A stretch of 64,000 nucleotides of DNA from assembly GCF_001887355.1 (NCBI RefSeq), contig NZ_MPIN01000003.1:315461-379460 (forward strand), read 5' to 3'. How positions within the stretch are numbered: the first letter of the stretch is position 1; the number at the start of each line of letters is the position of its first letter. The translations under genes and the position numbers were made by a program. The notes beneath the pieces were generated by a model. The model had not been told where the DNA came from, did no database searches, and was given only the letters and a program-made list of their open reading frames with translations. The stretch comes from Cystobacter ferrugineus (GTDB lineage: Bacteria > Myxococcota > Myxococcia > Myxococcales > Myxococcaceae). Positions 51,023-60,120 of the stretch are shown here, piece after piece.

Positions 51023-52726
51023 ATGCCGTTACACCGAGTCCCCCGTATCCAGAACCTCGTGCTGTCCTTCCTCCTGGCGTTGCTGCTTCCGGCGCCCTTC
51101 GCCGCCGCGCACGGGCGGTACTTCAATGACTCGGGCTCCGTGCCGACCAGCCATCCCAACTGGATGCGATGGATTCCCTCCTCCACCAGCATCGCGGCGC
51201 TCTCGCTGCCGGGGACGCACGACACCATGGCCAACGAGACGGAATGGTATGTGACCGCCATCGAGCGGGCCTGGATCCTCACCCAGGGACTGGAGCTCCG
51301 GCCCCAGCTCGACGCGGGCGTTCGAGCCCTGGACATCCGCGCCCGCCACATCGGCAATGGCTTCACCATCCACCACGGCGCGTACCACCTCATGGCCAAC
51401 TTCGATGGGGTGCTGAGCACGGCGGTGCAGTTCCTGCGGGACAATCCCACCGAAACCATCCTGATGCGCGTCAAGAAGGAGCACACCGAGGAGAACACGA
51501 CGCGCCCCTTCGCCGCGACGTTCGAGTGGTACAGGGATCAGCCCGCCTACAGCCCCTACATCTGGCGTGGCACCCACATCCCCACGCTCGGCGAGGTCCG
51601 GGGCAAGATTGTCATTCTGGATGACTTCGACGGCGGGGACCACGGCATCGGCTGGGGCAGCCTCAACAAGCAGGACGCGTGGGAGGAGACCAACACCGAC
51701 ACGAAGTGGAACCTGGTGCGCGCGCACCTCGATGCGGCGAGCACTGGGAATCCCAACACCCTGTACATCAACTTCCTGAGCGCCGCGGGTATCGGGGGAA
51801 CACCCAGCGCCATCGCGGGCAGCGTCAACGAGGACGCGCTCCACTACCTGATGGGCACCGGCGTGCAGCGCACCGGCGTGCTGATGATGGACTTTCCGGG
51901 AGCGGGGTTGATCGACGCCATCATCGCCCACAACTTCCGTCTGGCCTCGAGCGCGGCGGCCATCGGCGGGGACTTCGCGACCGTCTTCAACAACGTCGCC
52001 TACGGCTTTCACAGCGAGGGCGATGACGAGGCGCGCGACCGGCTCCTGGAGGCCAGGACCTTCTTGAACCACACGCTGCCTGGGATGTCCTGGCACGTCA
52101 TCGTGTCGGGAACCTCTGGCTCCGACAACTGGGGCTACACCGTGCAGCACCACGGGCTGTACCAGAAGTCCGACTGGATCAACGGCTACAGCCACGTGGC
52201 CTTCAATACGCTGACGAGCGACAGCGCGGTCAGCGCGAGCCTGCTGCAGAGCTATGTCGACGGACAGCTCGGCGGCTTGAGTGGTTCAGCGGAGAACCGG
52301 GCCGTGCAACTGGCCGAGCGGGTCCGGGCGCGCTTCCCGTTCCAGTCCTGGAGTGTCCTGGTCAAGCGCGCTCCCGGAGGCTTCGACAACTGGGCCTACG
52401 AGCCGTGGGGTGCGCACTACATGCGCTGGCAGGGAGACTACGCCTATGCGGTGTGGGGCTATGCGCCCCAGCAGGGGGTGTATCTGTACGAGCACTCGGG
52501 CTACCTGGGGGACATCCGTCACCTGACGGGCTCCGTCTCGGAGCTGCGAAGCCAGGGGTTCAATGACCTGACCTCCTCCGTCCGCATCATCGGTAACTAC
52601 CGCGCGAACCTCTGGGAAAACGACAACGGGTCCGGCGCGGGGTTGTATGTCCCCCAGTCCCGGGATGATCTGCCCGCCGTGGGCTGGAACGATCGAGCCT
52701 CCTCGGTGGAGATCTGGCGCTACTGA
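51023..52726 (+). CDS. Secreted phosphatidylinositol-specific phospholipase C with beta/gamma-crystallin-like tail
   Basis: A 567-aa exported protein (LVLSFLLALLLPAPFAAA). The PI-PLC X domain shows ALSLPGTHDTMANE (His66), QLDAGVRALDIRARH and FTIHHGAYH (His117 or 118), the two general acid/base His residues. The C-terminus (about 480-567) has two beta/gamma-crystallin-type Greek-key units: VYLYEHSGYLG.I and FNDLTSSVRI, then WENDNGSG and WNDRASSVEIW, with the N/D-N/D-X-X-S-S calcium motif. Myxobacterial protein S uses this fold. The enzyme cleaves membrane phosphoinositides; the tail may bind calcium or surfaces. A GTG at 51008 gives five more residues. Confidence 0.88.
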   Translation: MPLHRVPRIQNLVLSFLLALLLPAPFAAAHGRYFNDSGSVPTSHPNWMRWIPSSTSIAALSLPGTHDTMANETEWYVTAIERAWILTQGLELRPQLDAGVRALDIRARHIGNGFTIHHGAYHLMANFDGVLSTAVQFLRDNPTETILMRVKKEHTEENTTRPFAATFEWYRDQPAYSPYIWRGTHIPTLGEVRGKIVILDDFDGGDHGIGWGSLNKQDAWEETNTDTKWNLVRAHLDAASTGNPNTLYINFLSAAGIGGTPSAIAGSVNEDALHYLMGTGVQRTGVLMMDFPGAGLIDAIIAHNFRLASSAAAIGGDFATVFNNVAYGFHSEGDDEARDRLLEARTFLNHTLPGMSWHVIVSGTSGSDNWGYTVQHHGLYQKSDWINGYSHVAFNTLTSDSAVSASLLQSYVDGQLGGLSGSAENRAVQLAERVRARFPFQSWSVLVKRAPGGFDNWAYEPWGAHYMRWQGDYAYAVWGYAPQQGVYLYEHSGYLGDIRHLTGSVSELRSQGFNDLTSSVRIIGNYRANLWENDNGSGAGLYVPQSRDDLPAVGWNDRASSVEIWRY

Positions 52727-52750
52727 GCCGGAGGAAGCTCCCGGTGGCCC

Positions 52751-53800
52751 TCAGCAGCTCGCGTGAAACCGCGAGGGCGCTTCATCCGCCTTCGCCAGCC
52801 GCTTCACCGCACGCAGCAGCAGGTCCGTGTCCAGCGGCGCCGCCAGGAAGCCCCGCGCTCCCAGGGCCTGAGCCCGCATCACATCCCGCTCCGGCTCCTT
52901 GCCCGCGACCAGCAATTGGGCGCGGGGCAGCCGCTCCAACTCCTCCAGCGCCGGCAGCGGCGAGAGCACCACCGCATGGTCCCTCGCGGACAGGAGCCGC
53001 TCCTCGCCCACCACCCGCGCCTGGAAGCCCGCCTCCCCCAACAGACGCAGCAGCCCGGCCGCCACCTCCTCGCTCCAGCCATAGATGAGCACGTTGCTCG
53101 CGTCCTCGATGGTCTCGGGAAGCACCACCTCCGTCAGGGCCAGGAGTTCCGCCAGTTCCTCCACCTCCAGGGGCTCGAGCAGGGGCAACTCCAACACCTC
53201 GCGCCGGGGATCCAGGTCCGGCAGGAGGATGGCTCGCTCCGAGAAGGCCGTCACCCCGCCCTCCACCAACGAGGCCATGCAGTCGCGGTGCAGCGTCATT
53301 CCCTCCTCGGCCTCGGGGAGTTGGATGGCCTCCACCTCGGCTCGCCGGGGAGCCCCCACCCCCTCCAGGTAGAGCCGCTCGATGGCACGCGCGATGGCCG
53401 AATCCGAGGCCAGCATGGGCACCACCCGCGCCCGGCGCGTCACGCTGCGCACCGCGTCCAGCGAATGAAGGTTGGCGGGCGCGGCGATGGCCACCACCAG
53501 ATCATCCCGTGGGCCCTCCAGCCGCAACGGCACCACCCGGTGCTGCTCCGCCAGGCGTCTCGGCACCAGCTTCGTCAGCTTTGGATCCAACGACTCCGCG
53601 TCCAGATCCGTCGCGGGCACGCCCGCCTGGCGCGACAGCGCCCGAAGCACCTGCTCCGCCGAGCAGAAGCGCAAGTCCACCACCACCTGCCCCAGCGGAA
53701 CCCCCCACTTGCGCTGGTAGGCCAGGGCCGACTGCAACTGCAACCCATCTACTCCGCCCATCTCCAACAGGATGTCACCCAGCCGTTTCTTCATCTGCAT
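52751..53800 (-). CDS. MshEN (type II secretion ATPase N-terminal) domain protein
   Basis: A 349-aa cytoplasmic protein without a Walker motif. Residues 5-145 match the MshEN/T2SSE_N fold: RLGDILLEMGGVDGLQLQSALAYQRKWG, VPATDLDAESLDPKLTKLVPRRLAEQHRVVPL, DDLVVAIAAPAN. This fold can bind cyclic di-GMP in some ATPases. The C-terminal 100 residues (NVLIYGWSEEVAAGLLRLLGEAGF to LLLRAVKRL) look like a CheY-type fold lacking the phospho-acceptor Asp. A switch or adaptor role is inferred. Confidence 0.82.
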   Translation of the reverse strand: MQMKKRLGDILLEMGGVDGLQLQSALAYQRKWGVPLGQVVVDLRFCSAEQVLRALSRQAGVPATDLDAESLDPKLTKLVPRRLAEQHRVVPLRLEGPRDDLVVAIAAPANLHSLDAVRSVTRRARVVPMLASDSAIARAIERLYLEGVGAPRRAEVEAIQLPEAEEGMTLHRDCMASLVEGGVTAFSERAILLPDLDPRREVLELPLLEPLEVEELAELLALTEVVLPETIEDASNVLIYGWSEEVAAGLLRLLGEAGFQARVVGEERLLSARDHAVVLSPLPALEELERLPRAQLLVAGKEPERDVMRAQALGARGFLAAPLDTDLLLRAVKRLAKADEAPSRFHASC

Positions 53801-53920
53801 CGGACGCGCCCCCCGGGTCTGGAGAAGTATCCTTGTAGATCATTCCACCCGTCCGGTTCTTCTACGTATACGCCACACTCTTGCGTGTGTACGCCATCGG
53901 TTGGATCCAATTCGCTCTTT

Positions 53921-55333
53921 TCAGGACAAGGCGAGAATCCGCCCCCACCGCGGCGGGATTTGCTCGATCTCGAGTCTTCCGCCACGGCTCGTGAAGCGCC
54001 TGTCCGGCTCCAGCAGATCCACGAACGTGCTCCCCTCGGGGGCTCCCGTGTCGAGGCGCATGGCCGCCGGAACGTCCGCGGCATTGAGCGCCACGACGAC
54101 GCGCTCGGACTCGAAGCGGCGCAGGAACGCGAACTGTTCGTGGGTCACGAGGAGCTGTTGGTAGGCCCCATGGCGGAGGGCCCGCGTCCGATGGCGGATG
54201 CGCGCCAGCCGGGCCACCTCCCGCATCAACGAAGGCCGAGGCGCGCGTTGCAGCGCATCGGGCCAGGCGAGCGCGGGGCGCAGGGGGGAATCATCCCCCC
54301 CCTGCTTCACTCCCTCCTGGCCCCACTCGCTGCCGTAATAGATGGAAGGAACACCCGGCATCGTGAAGAGCAACAGGTGGAGCGGGAGGAGGTGCGCCGG
54401 CTCCTTCAGGGTGCTCGCGATCCGGTTCACGTCGTGGTTGTCCACGAAGTTGTAGAGCGGCAGATCACGGTAGAGGCCGTTCTCACCAAACTGCCGCTGG
54501 AGGGAATAGGCGATCTCGAAGTAGTTCCGATCATTGAGACTGGAGTACAGCCCCTTGTAACACTCGTAATTGGTGACGGAGTCGAGCGTTTCCGGATTGC
54601 CCAGATGGCGGTAATCACCGTGGATGGCCTCCCCCAACAGCCAGAAATCAGGCCGCAGCCGGCGGCAGAACGCCGCGAGGTCTCTCAGGAAGGAGACATC
54701 CATCACCTCGGCGACATCCAACCGGAGCCCCTCGATACCGAACTCGGACATCCACTGCTCCACCACGCCGAACAGGTGGGCGCGGACCTCGGCGTTCTGG
54801 AGGTTCAGCTTGACGAGGTTGTAGTGCCCGCTCCAGCCCTCATAGGAGAACGGATCGCCGTAAGGGCTGCGCCTTCCAAACTGGAGCCCCGAGAACCAAT
54901 CGCGGTAGCGCGATCGCTCCCCGTGCGCCTGCACGTCGCGGAACGCCCAGAAGTCCCGGCCGACGTGGTGGAAGACGCCGTCGAGGATGACCCGGATGCC
55001 CGCGGCGCGCATGGCCGCGACCAGCCGGCTCAGGTCGGCGTTGGTTCCCAGACGCCGGTCCACCTTCGAGTAGTCGGCGGTGTCGTACCCATGGCTGCTC
55101 GACTCGAAGACGGGCCCCAGGTACAGCGCGTTCATCCCCAGTCCGCGCAGGTGTTCGATCCAGTCATACAGCCGCGCCAGCCGGGCCTCGGGCGGCGAGG
55201 TGAAGTCATTGCGCGCGGGCGCTCCGCACATCCCGAGCGGATAGAGATGGTAGACCACGGCATCACGAACCCAGGCGGGCATGGAACGCTCCTCGTCCTC
55301 CGCGTTGGCGCGGAGGGATGGTTGATGAGTCAT
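53921..55333 (-). CDS. GH13 alpha-amylase family enzyme, cytoplasmic
   Basis: A 470-aa enzyme without signal peptide. The four GH13 motifs are VILDGVFHHVG, GLRLDVAEV (nucleophile Asp), FWLLGEAIHG (acid Glu) and YNFVDNHDVNR (Asp). It most resembles maltogenic or neopullulanase-like enzymes that act on short maltodextrins inside the cell. The TetR-type regulator gene stops at 55345, just upstream on the same strand (11 bp), so the two are probably co-transcribed. Start is MTHQPSL; MPAWVRD (55282) is an alternative. Confidence 0.9.
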   Translation of the reverse strand: MTHQPSLRANAEDEERSMPAWVRDAVVYHLYPLGMCGAPARNDFTSPPEARLARLYDWIEHLRGLGMNALYLGPVFESSSHGYDTADYSKVDRRLGTNADLSRLVAAMRAAGIRVILDGVFHHVGRDFWAFRDVQAHGERSRYRDWFSGLQFGRRSPYGDPFSYEGWSGHYNLVKLNLQNAEVRAHLFGVVEQWMSEFGIEGLRLDVAEVMDVSFLRDLAAFCRRLRPDFWLLGEAIHGDYRHLGNPETLDSVTNYECYKGLYSSLNDRNYFEIAYSLQRQFGENGLYRDLPLYNFVDNHDVNRIASTLKEPAHLLPLHLLLFTMPGVPSIYYGSEWGQEGVKQGGDDSPLRPALAWPDALQRAPRPSLMREVARLARIRHRTRALRHGAYQQLLVTHEQFAFLRRFESERVVVALNAADVPAAMRLDTGAPEGSTFVDLLEPDRRFTSRGGRLEIEQIPPRWGRILALS

Positions 55334-55344
55334 TGGACGGCGGA

Positions 55345-55911
55345 CTACGAGTAGATACCGTGTGAGAACTGGTGCATGGCCTGATGGGCCAGGTGCTCGC
55401 TCAACTCGACAAGCCCATTGAGGGACATGACGATATAGGTGTTGATCGTCCCGAGCAGCGTCGCGGCATGGGCCTGCTGCCGCCCCCTCATGTTGCCGTG
55501 GCCCGTCTCCGCCTCCCGGAACATCTCCACCAGGAGCTGGTGCTGCTTCTCATTGAACTCAGCGACCCGCTGGAACGCCTCGTCCGAGGGACGCATGAAC
55601 CAGAACATCAGCAGGAGCCGATAGAGGCTGGGCTCGCGCCGGGCGAACTCGAAATAGGCCAGCGTCACCTGATGGAGCGACCGCGGCAGATCCCCGGCAT
55701 AGTCCGCCGCACGGCGCAGCGTTTCCAGGAAGGGCTGGCACCGCTCCTGGATCAGCGCCTCGAACAGCCCGCGCTTGTTTCCAAAGTGGTGGTAGAGCGT
55801 CGGCTTGGTGACGCCAGTGGCCTCGCAGATCTCCTGCACCCCGATGGCGTCATAGCCTCGCGCCGCGAAGAGCCGCACGGCCTGGTCGATGATGGCTCCT
55901 CGCGTATCCAT
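55345..55911 (-). CDS. TetR/AcrR-family transcriptional regulator
   Basis: A 188-aa regulator starting MDTRGAIIDQAVRLFAARGYDAIGVQEICEATGVTKPTLYHHFGNK (in parts), an unmistakable TetR helix-turn-helix with the LYHHF end. The ligand domain is unassigned. Its gene precedes the GH13 amylase gene on the same strand. A perfect palindrome at 55922-55933, within 10 bases of the start codon, suggests it represses its own transcription. Confidence 0.92.
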   Translation of the reverse strand: MDTRGAIIDQAVRLFAARGYDAIGVQEICEATGVTKPTLYHHFGNKRGLFEALIQERCQPFLETLRRAADYAGDLPRSLHQVTLAYFEFARREPSLYRLLLMFWFMRPSDEAFQRVAEFNEKQHQLLVEMFREAETGHGNMRGRQQAHAATLLGTINTYIVMSLNGLVELSEHLAHQAMHQFSHGIYS

Positions 55912-55921
55912 GACTGCAATG

Positions 55922-55933
55922 TACCGATCGGTA
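55922..55933. promoter_or_regulatory. Perfect 12-bp operator palindrome at the TetR gene start
   Basis: TACCGATCGGTA is fully self-complementary and lies 10 bases before the TetR-family start codon, in AT-flanked sequence (aatg...tatatt). The form and place fit a TetR-dimer operator overlapping its own promoter. Confidence 0.75.
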
Positions 55934-56047
55934 TATTGAGCGGCAATGTCACCCCGGGAGCCACTGGCAAAGGTCGGTGGGGCAGCGAGGGCCCAACCGA
56001 GCGGCATCACTTCATGTCATGGGAATCCAGCGTGACCGGCACGGAAC

Positions 56048-56683
56048 TCACAGCCGGCTGGCCGACGCGTAGCCCGCGAAGAGCTCGCTCGTGAGACGCG
56101 CGCGCTTTCCCCCTTCGGCCCGGCGGATGAAGTCGTTGAGGATCTCGCCTCCCGGCCCCTTGCGCTCGGGGTGGTGCAGATTCATCCGCGCACGGACCAC
56201 GCCCTTGCCGCCCCGGTGCACGAAGACGACGGTTCCGTCGCTGGCCACCGACTCGATGACGCCCACGTGCGTCACCCCATCGTTGCGCCGGCCATCGCGA
56301 TTGCGGTCATACGTCTCGCGGAAGAAGACGATGTCTCCGGGTTCTGGGGTGTGGCGGTGCAGCGCCCCGGTGTGCACGGCGCGCCGGTACATGGCACTCG
56401 CCGCGTTCTCGCCAGGTCGCCTGCCCTGCGACAACAACTCCACCCCCACCGACTGGTAGGCGAGTCGCACGAGCCCCGAGCAGTCATCCGAGACGTGGTA
56501 GCGGCGCAACGAGGTGCCCACGAGCCCCGCGGCCCGAAGGGCCACGCGTTCGCCTCTCTCCGTCTCCGCGATCTCCACGGGGGTCGTCGCAGAGGGCTCC
56601 TCGGGCTGCCCACGCCCGCACACCGCGGAAGCGGCGCACGCCAGGCCGAGCAGCCAGGGGAGCTTGAGCAGACGAAACCTCAT
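56048..56683 (-). CDS. NlpC/P60-type cysteine peptidase, exported
   Basis: A 211-aa exported protein (MRFRLLKLPWLLGLACAASAV; a Cys near 22 might be a lipobox but the -1 Val is atypical). The catalytic Cys is in VSDDCSGLVRLAYQSVGV, the His in THVGVIESVASDG, and the third residue about 12 later. These enzymes cut D-Glu-diaminopimelate bonds or amidate/deamidate peptidoglycan peptides. The start chosen excludes an upstream low-complexity stretch. Confidence 0.85.
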   Translation of the reverse strand: MRFRLLKLPWLLGLACAASAVCGRGQPEEPSATTPVEIAETERGERVALRAAGLVGTSLRRYHVSDDCSGLVRLAYQSVGVELLSQGRRPGENAASAMYRRAVHTGALHRHTPEPGDIVFFRETYDRNRDGRRNDGVTHVGVIESVASDGTVVFVHRGGKGVVRARMNLHHPERKGPGGEILNDFIRRAEGGKRARLTSELFAGYASASRL

Positions 56684-56815
56684 GAAGGTCTGAACGGACG
56701 TGCCCCCCCGGCCATTCACCGGCGGGTCGGCGAGCTTCGGCCCGTCCAGCTCGTCTGGACCCCGGGCGACCGTCGCTGGAGGCCGCCCGGGGTTCTTCGT
56801 CAGGAGTGCTCGCGT

Positions 56816-58813
56816 CTACTTCGTCGCGACGCACTGACCCCAATCGCCGCAGGTCGTCCCCGTCGAGCACGCGCCACACGAGCCCCCGCAGCCATCATCC
56901 CCACACAGCCTGCCCGTGCACTCGGGCTCGCAGGTGTTCACCGTGGTCGCCAGGTACATGTTGTCGATGTCCGCCTCGATGCCGTCGGTCTTGCTCGCGC
57001 CGACGTTGCCCAGATCGATCTCGAACTTGTAGGTGTCCGTGGCCGTCACGGTGAACGGGTGCGGGCTGCACGTCGTCCACGCCGTGCCGACATCACACGA
57101 GAAGGAGGCCACGGTCGTCCACGGCTCGTGCGCCAGGGTGATCTTGATGGGAACAGAGAGGGCCGCGCTCGTCTTCAGGTCCACCTTCCATTGATAGGAC
57201 GTACCCGCCTGCAACGAAAAACCCTCCTGCCGGACCTGCACGCTGTAGGGCTGCATCCCCCCATTGTCGACGCGCACCCACTGCACGTAGCCGTGGGCCC
57301 CACCCTCGTTGATGATGTCCGTCAGACCCGCGCCGCCCTCGAAGAAGAGATCGCTGCGGTGGTAGGTGTAGTCCTCCTGGAAACCACAGTTGCGGATGAT
57401 GTTGTCGGGCGTTCCATCGCCGTTGCCATCCTGGCAGGGCGCCGCCGTGGCCCGTGCGTAACCCGAGTCGCGGTGGAACCAGCGCACGTAGTCCACCTCC
57501 AACCGGGCCTTGTCACCATGGGCCGCCCAGTCGATGTCGATGCACGACGCTGGCGTCTCCTCGCACTTGCCATTCACACATGCCGCGCCATTGGCGCACT
57601 GCGCGCTGGAGGTACAGGCACGGCCCGACCAGCCCGAGCACCCGAGATCCCCTCCCACCGCGTTGTTGAGGATGAGGAACATCGGCTGGCGGAACTCGGT
57701 CGCGTTGTCACCCGTGCTGAAGGTGGCCACCGGCCGTCCCCCGTTCTGGGGCAGCTCGTCGATGTAGATCTTGAAGCCGTTCTCGTCCCAGAGAAAACCC
57801 CAGGTGTGCCACTGGTGGTAGTCGATCGTCTTTCCCCCCCAGGTCGCACGCGCCCCGCCCACGTCCCCGTCGCACTTGGCATCTCCGTTGTTCGGCCAGG
57901 AACTGCACGCGTTGGGTTGCCAGCCTCCCGCCCCCATGGCGCCCTCGCCCGCCTCGGGGTACTCACGCCACAGGGTGTTGAAGCCCATGGCCTCGTTCTG
58001 GGGAAAGAGGACCGGGTCCTCCTTGATCTGGGTGTACTCCATGATGTCGATCTCCCCAGTCATGGGCCAGCCCACCGTGTCGTCACGGCCTCCCTTGTCG
58101 ATGCCGCTGTTGGCCCCGAGCATCCAGATGGCCGGCCACATCCCCTTGGGCGGCGTGGTGCCCGCGGGCAGATCGGCGAAGGGCATGCGCGCCCGGAACT
58201 CGATGTAGCCGTAGCGGAACTCGACCTTCTCGTCGCTCTTGATGCGGCCCGAGGTGTACGACGTCTCGTTGTGCGGCGCGTTGGCCGTACCGTTGAAGGG
58301 CGCACACTCGTCGTGGTCGAACACGCCGTTCTTGTTCTGATCGTACACGCAGTACTTCGTCTCCGCGCAGGTGCCCCCCTCGCCGCACTCGGCGTTGGCC
58401 GTGCAGGGCTTCCAGACGACACAGTCCAGGGACTCGTGCCGCGCGCGCAGGCTCAACCTGCCGTTCTCGACACAGTAATTCCAGTCATCCGGATGGTCGG
58501 GACACTCCCGGTTGGTGTAGGCCTGCTGCTCGAAATTGACGCCCAGGTTCTCCTTCGTCCAGAAGTTCGTGTTGAGAAAGGACCTGGGCTGGCCCCCGTT
58601 CAACGCCCCGCCGAAGTCGTCCTCCCAGGTCAGCGAGTAGCGCTGCCCATCCACCACGAGCGGCGCGGGTGGCTCGGGGGGCGGCTGCGGTTGCTGCGGC
58701 TGCGGCTGCGGTTGCGGCTCCTCGGTCACCTTGCATCCACCGACCGCCAGGCTCACGGCCCAGAGGCCCACGACCCACTGCATCCCTACCGACTTCCTGC
58801 TTCGTCGCATCAT
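56816..58813 (-). CDS. GH16 beta-glucanase lipoprotein with carbohydrate-binding-like and Cys-rich tails
   Basis: A 665-aa lipoprotein (AVGGC) with a Pro/Gln linker. The GH16 domain contains GEIDIMEYTQ, the ExDxxE catalytic signature (nucleophile and acid Glu), preceded by GMWPAIWMLG and followed by WHTWGFLW. A Cys-rich insertion (CTANAECGEGGTCAE) lies near 130. A CBM4/9-like sandwich (about 450-590) and a Cys-rich end (CTGRLCGDDGCGGSCGAC) follow. GH16 enzymes cleave beta-1,3 or mixed-linkage glucans such as laminarin. The extra Cys clusters are unusual for GH16. Confidence 0.92.
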   Translation of the reverse strand: MMRRSRKSVGMQWVVGLWAVSLAVGGCKVTEEPQPQPQPQQPQPPPEPPAPLVVDGQRYSLTWEDDFGGALNGGQPRSFLNTNFWTKENLGVNFEQQAYTNRECPDHPDDWNYCVENGRLSLRARHESLDCVVWKPCTANAECGEGGTCAETKYCVYDQNKNGVFDHDECAPFNGTANAPHNETSYTSGRIKSDEKVEFRYGYIEFRARMPFADLPAGTTPPKGMWPAIWMLGANSGIDKGGRDDTVGWPMTGEIDIMEYTQIKEDPVLFPQNEAMGFNTLWREYPEAGEGAMGAGGWQPNACSSWPNNGDAKCDGDVGGARATWGGKTIDYHQWHTWGFLWDENGFKIYIDELPQNGGRPVATFSTGDNATEFRQPMFLILNNAVGGDLGCSGWSGRACTSSAQCANGAACVNGKCEETPASCIDIDWAAHGDKARLEVDYVRWFHRDSGYARATAAPCQDGNGDGTPDNIIRNCGFQEDYTYHRSDLFFEGGAGLTDIINEGGAHGYVQWVRVDNGGMQPYSVQVRQEGFSLQAGTSYQWKVDLKTSAALSVPIKITLAHEPWTTVASFSCDVGTAWTTCSPHPFTVTATDTYKFEIDLGNVGASKTDGIEADIDNMYLATTVNTCEPECTGRLCGDDGCGGSCGACSTGTTCGDWGQCVATK

Positions 58814-58953
58814 TCCGGGGCATTCTCCACGGGGTGTAGACAGCGCTCCGAAGATACGCGGACGCTCTCCCGAGGAGCGCGTGCGTTCGCCGGAAGACCG
58901 TAAGAAAAAATGCCTCTCCCTCCTGGAGCACGGTGTGGTTGTCTGCGCCGCCT

Positions 58954-59904
58954 ATGACTGAGCGTGTGAGCAAGATCGCCATCATCGGAGCGGGCGCCGT
59001 GGGCGCCACCGTGGCCTACGCGTCCATGATTCGCGGAGTCGCCAAGAAACTCGCCATCTACGACGTCAACCGGGCCAAGGTGGACGCGGAGGTGCTGGAC
59101 CTGAACCATGGTCTCCAGTTCGTCCCCATGGCCACGCTGGAGGGCTCGGACGACATCGGCGTGTGCGCGGGGGCGGACGTCATCGTCATCACCGCGGGCG
59201 CCAAGCAGAAGCCCGGGCAGACGCGCATGGAGCTGGCGGAGGCGAACGTGGCGCTGTGCCGCTCGCTCGTGCCCCAGTTGCTGAAGGTCGCCCCCGACGC
59301 CCTGCTGCTGGTGGTGACCAACCCGGTGGATGTGTTGACGTACGTGGTGCAGAAGCTCAGCGGCCTGCCCACCAGGCGGGTACTCGGCAGTGGCACGGTG
59401 CTGGACTCCTCGCGCTTCCGCTTCCTGCTGGCGCGTCACCTGAACGTGGCGGTGCAGAACGTCCATGCCTTCATCGCGGGCGAGCACGGGGACTCGGAGC
59501 TCCCCCTGTGGAGCGTGGCCTCCGTGGGCGGGGTGCCCCTGATGCAGTGGGCCGTCCCCGGCCGGGCGCGGCTCACGGACGAGGACCGCCGCCACATCTT
59601 CGACAACGTGCGCAACGCCGCCTACCACGTCATCCAGGGCAAGGGCGCCACCAACTACGCCATCGGTCTGGCCACGGCGCAAATACTCGAGGCACTGCTC
59701 CACGACGAGCAGCGCGTCCTCCCGGTGAGCTCTCGCCTGGAGGGCTACCTGGGCATCCAGGATGTGTGCATGAGCGTGCCCAGCATCGTCAACCGCGGCG
59801 GCGTGGAGGCGGTGCTGGAGCTGCCCCTGAATGAGGCCGAGCGCGAGGGCTTGAAGCACAGCGCGGACACCATCCGGAAGGCCATCCGCACCCTGGGCTT
59901 CTGA
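58954..59904 (+). CDS. ldh: L-lactate dehydrogenase
   Basis: A 316-aa NAD-dependent dehydrogenase. Motifs are KIAIIGAGAVGATVAYA (Rossmann GxGxxG), KQKPGQTRMEL (Gln selects lactate over malate; Arg closes the loop), VTNPVDVLTY and FIAGEHGDSELPLWS (catalytic His). It interconverts pyruvate and L-lactate. The start MTERVSK is preferred; an upstream in-frame ATG adds seven residues. The gene is divergent from the GH16 gene with a 140-bp gap. Confidence 0.93.
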   Translation: MTERVSKIAIIGAGAVGATVAYASMIRGVAKKLAIYDVNRAKVDAEVLDLNHGLQFVPMATLEGSDDIGVCAGADVIVITAGAKQKPGQTRMELAEANVALCRSLVPQLLKVAPDALLLVVTNPVDVLTYVVQKLSGLPTRRVLGSGTVLDSSRFRFLLARHLNVAVQNVHAFIAGEHGDSELPLWSVASVGGVPLMQWAVPGRARLTDEDRRHIFDNVRNAAYHVIQGKGATNYAIGLATAQILEALLHDEQRVLPVSSRLEGYLGIQDVCMSVPSIVNRGGVEAVLELPLNEAEREGLKHSADTIRKAIRTLGF

Positions 59905-59944
59905 TGTCAGGCGCCAATGCTTGACGCACTCCTCCAGGTTCTCC

Positions 59945-59993
59945 CCGCGTGGGCGGAGAAAAGGCGCTCGTGTCTTCACGCCTTCCCACGCGG
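59945..59993. repeat. Large stem-loop between the lactate dehydrogenase and DNRLRE genes
   Basis: CCGCGTGGG (59945-59953) pairs with CCCACGCGG (59985-59993); AAGGCG (59961-59966) pairs with CGCCTT (59979-59984); a 12-base loop lies inside and a seven-base bulge on the left arm. The bulge motif CGGAGAA recurs directly after the right arm. No T-run follows, so it may be a regulatory or processing hairpin, or a weak terminator of ldh. Confidence 0.55.
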
Positions 59994-60120
59994 AGAAAAA
60001 CCCTTCCCCGTTCGAGCCCCGTGGGCTCGCGAAAACCCTCTCCACGAACGGCATCCAGGATGCACTGCGCCCGGTCGCGCGGGCATGAAGAGGCGCGACA
60101 ACCTAAGGTGGGAAAAGGAC

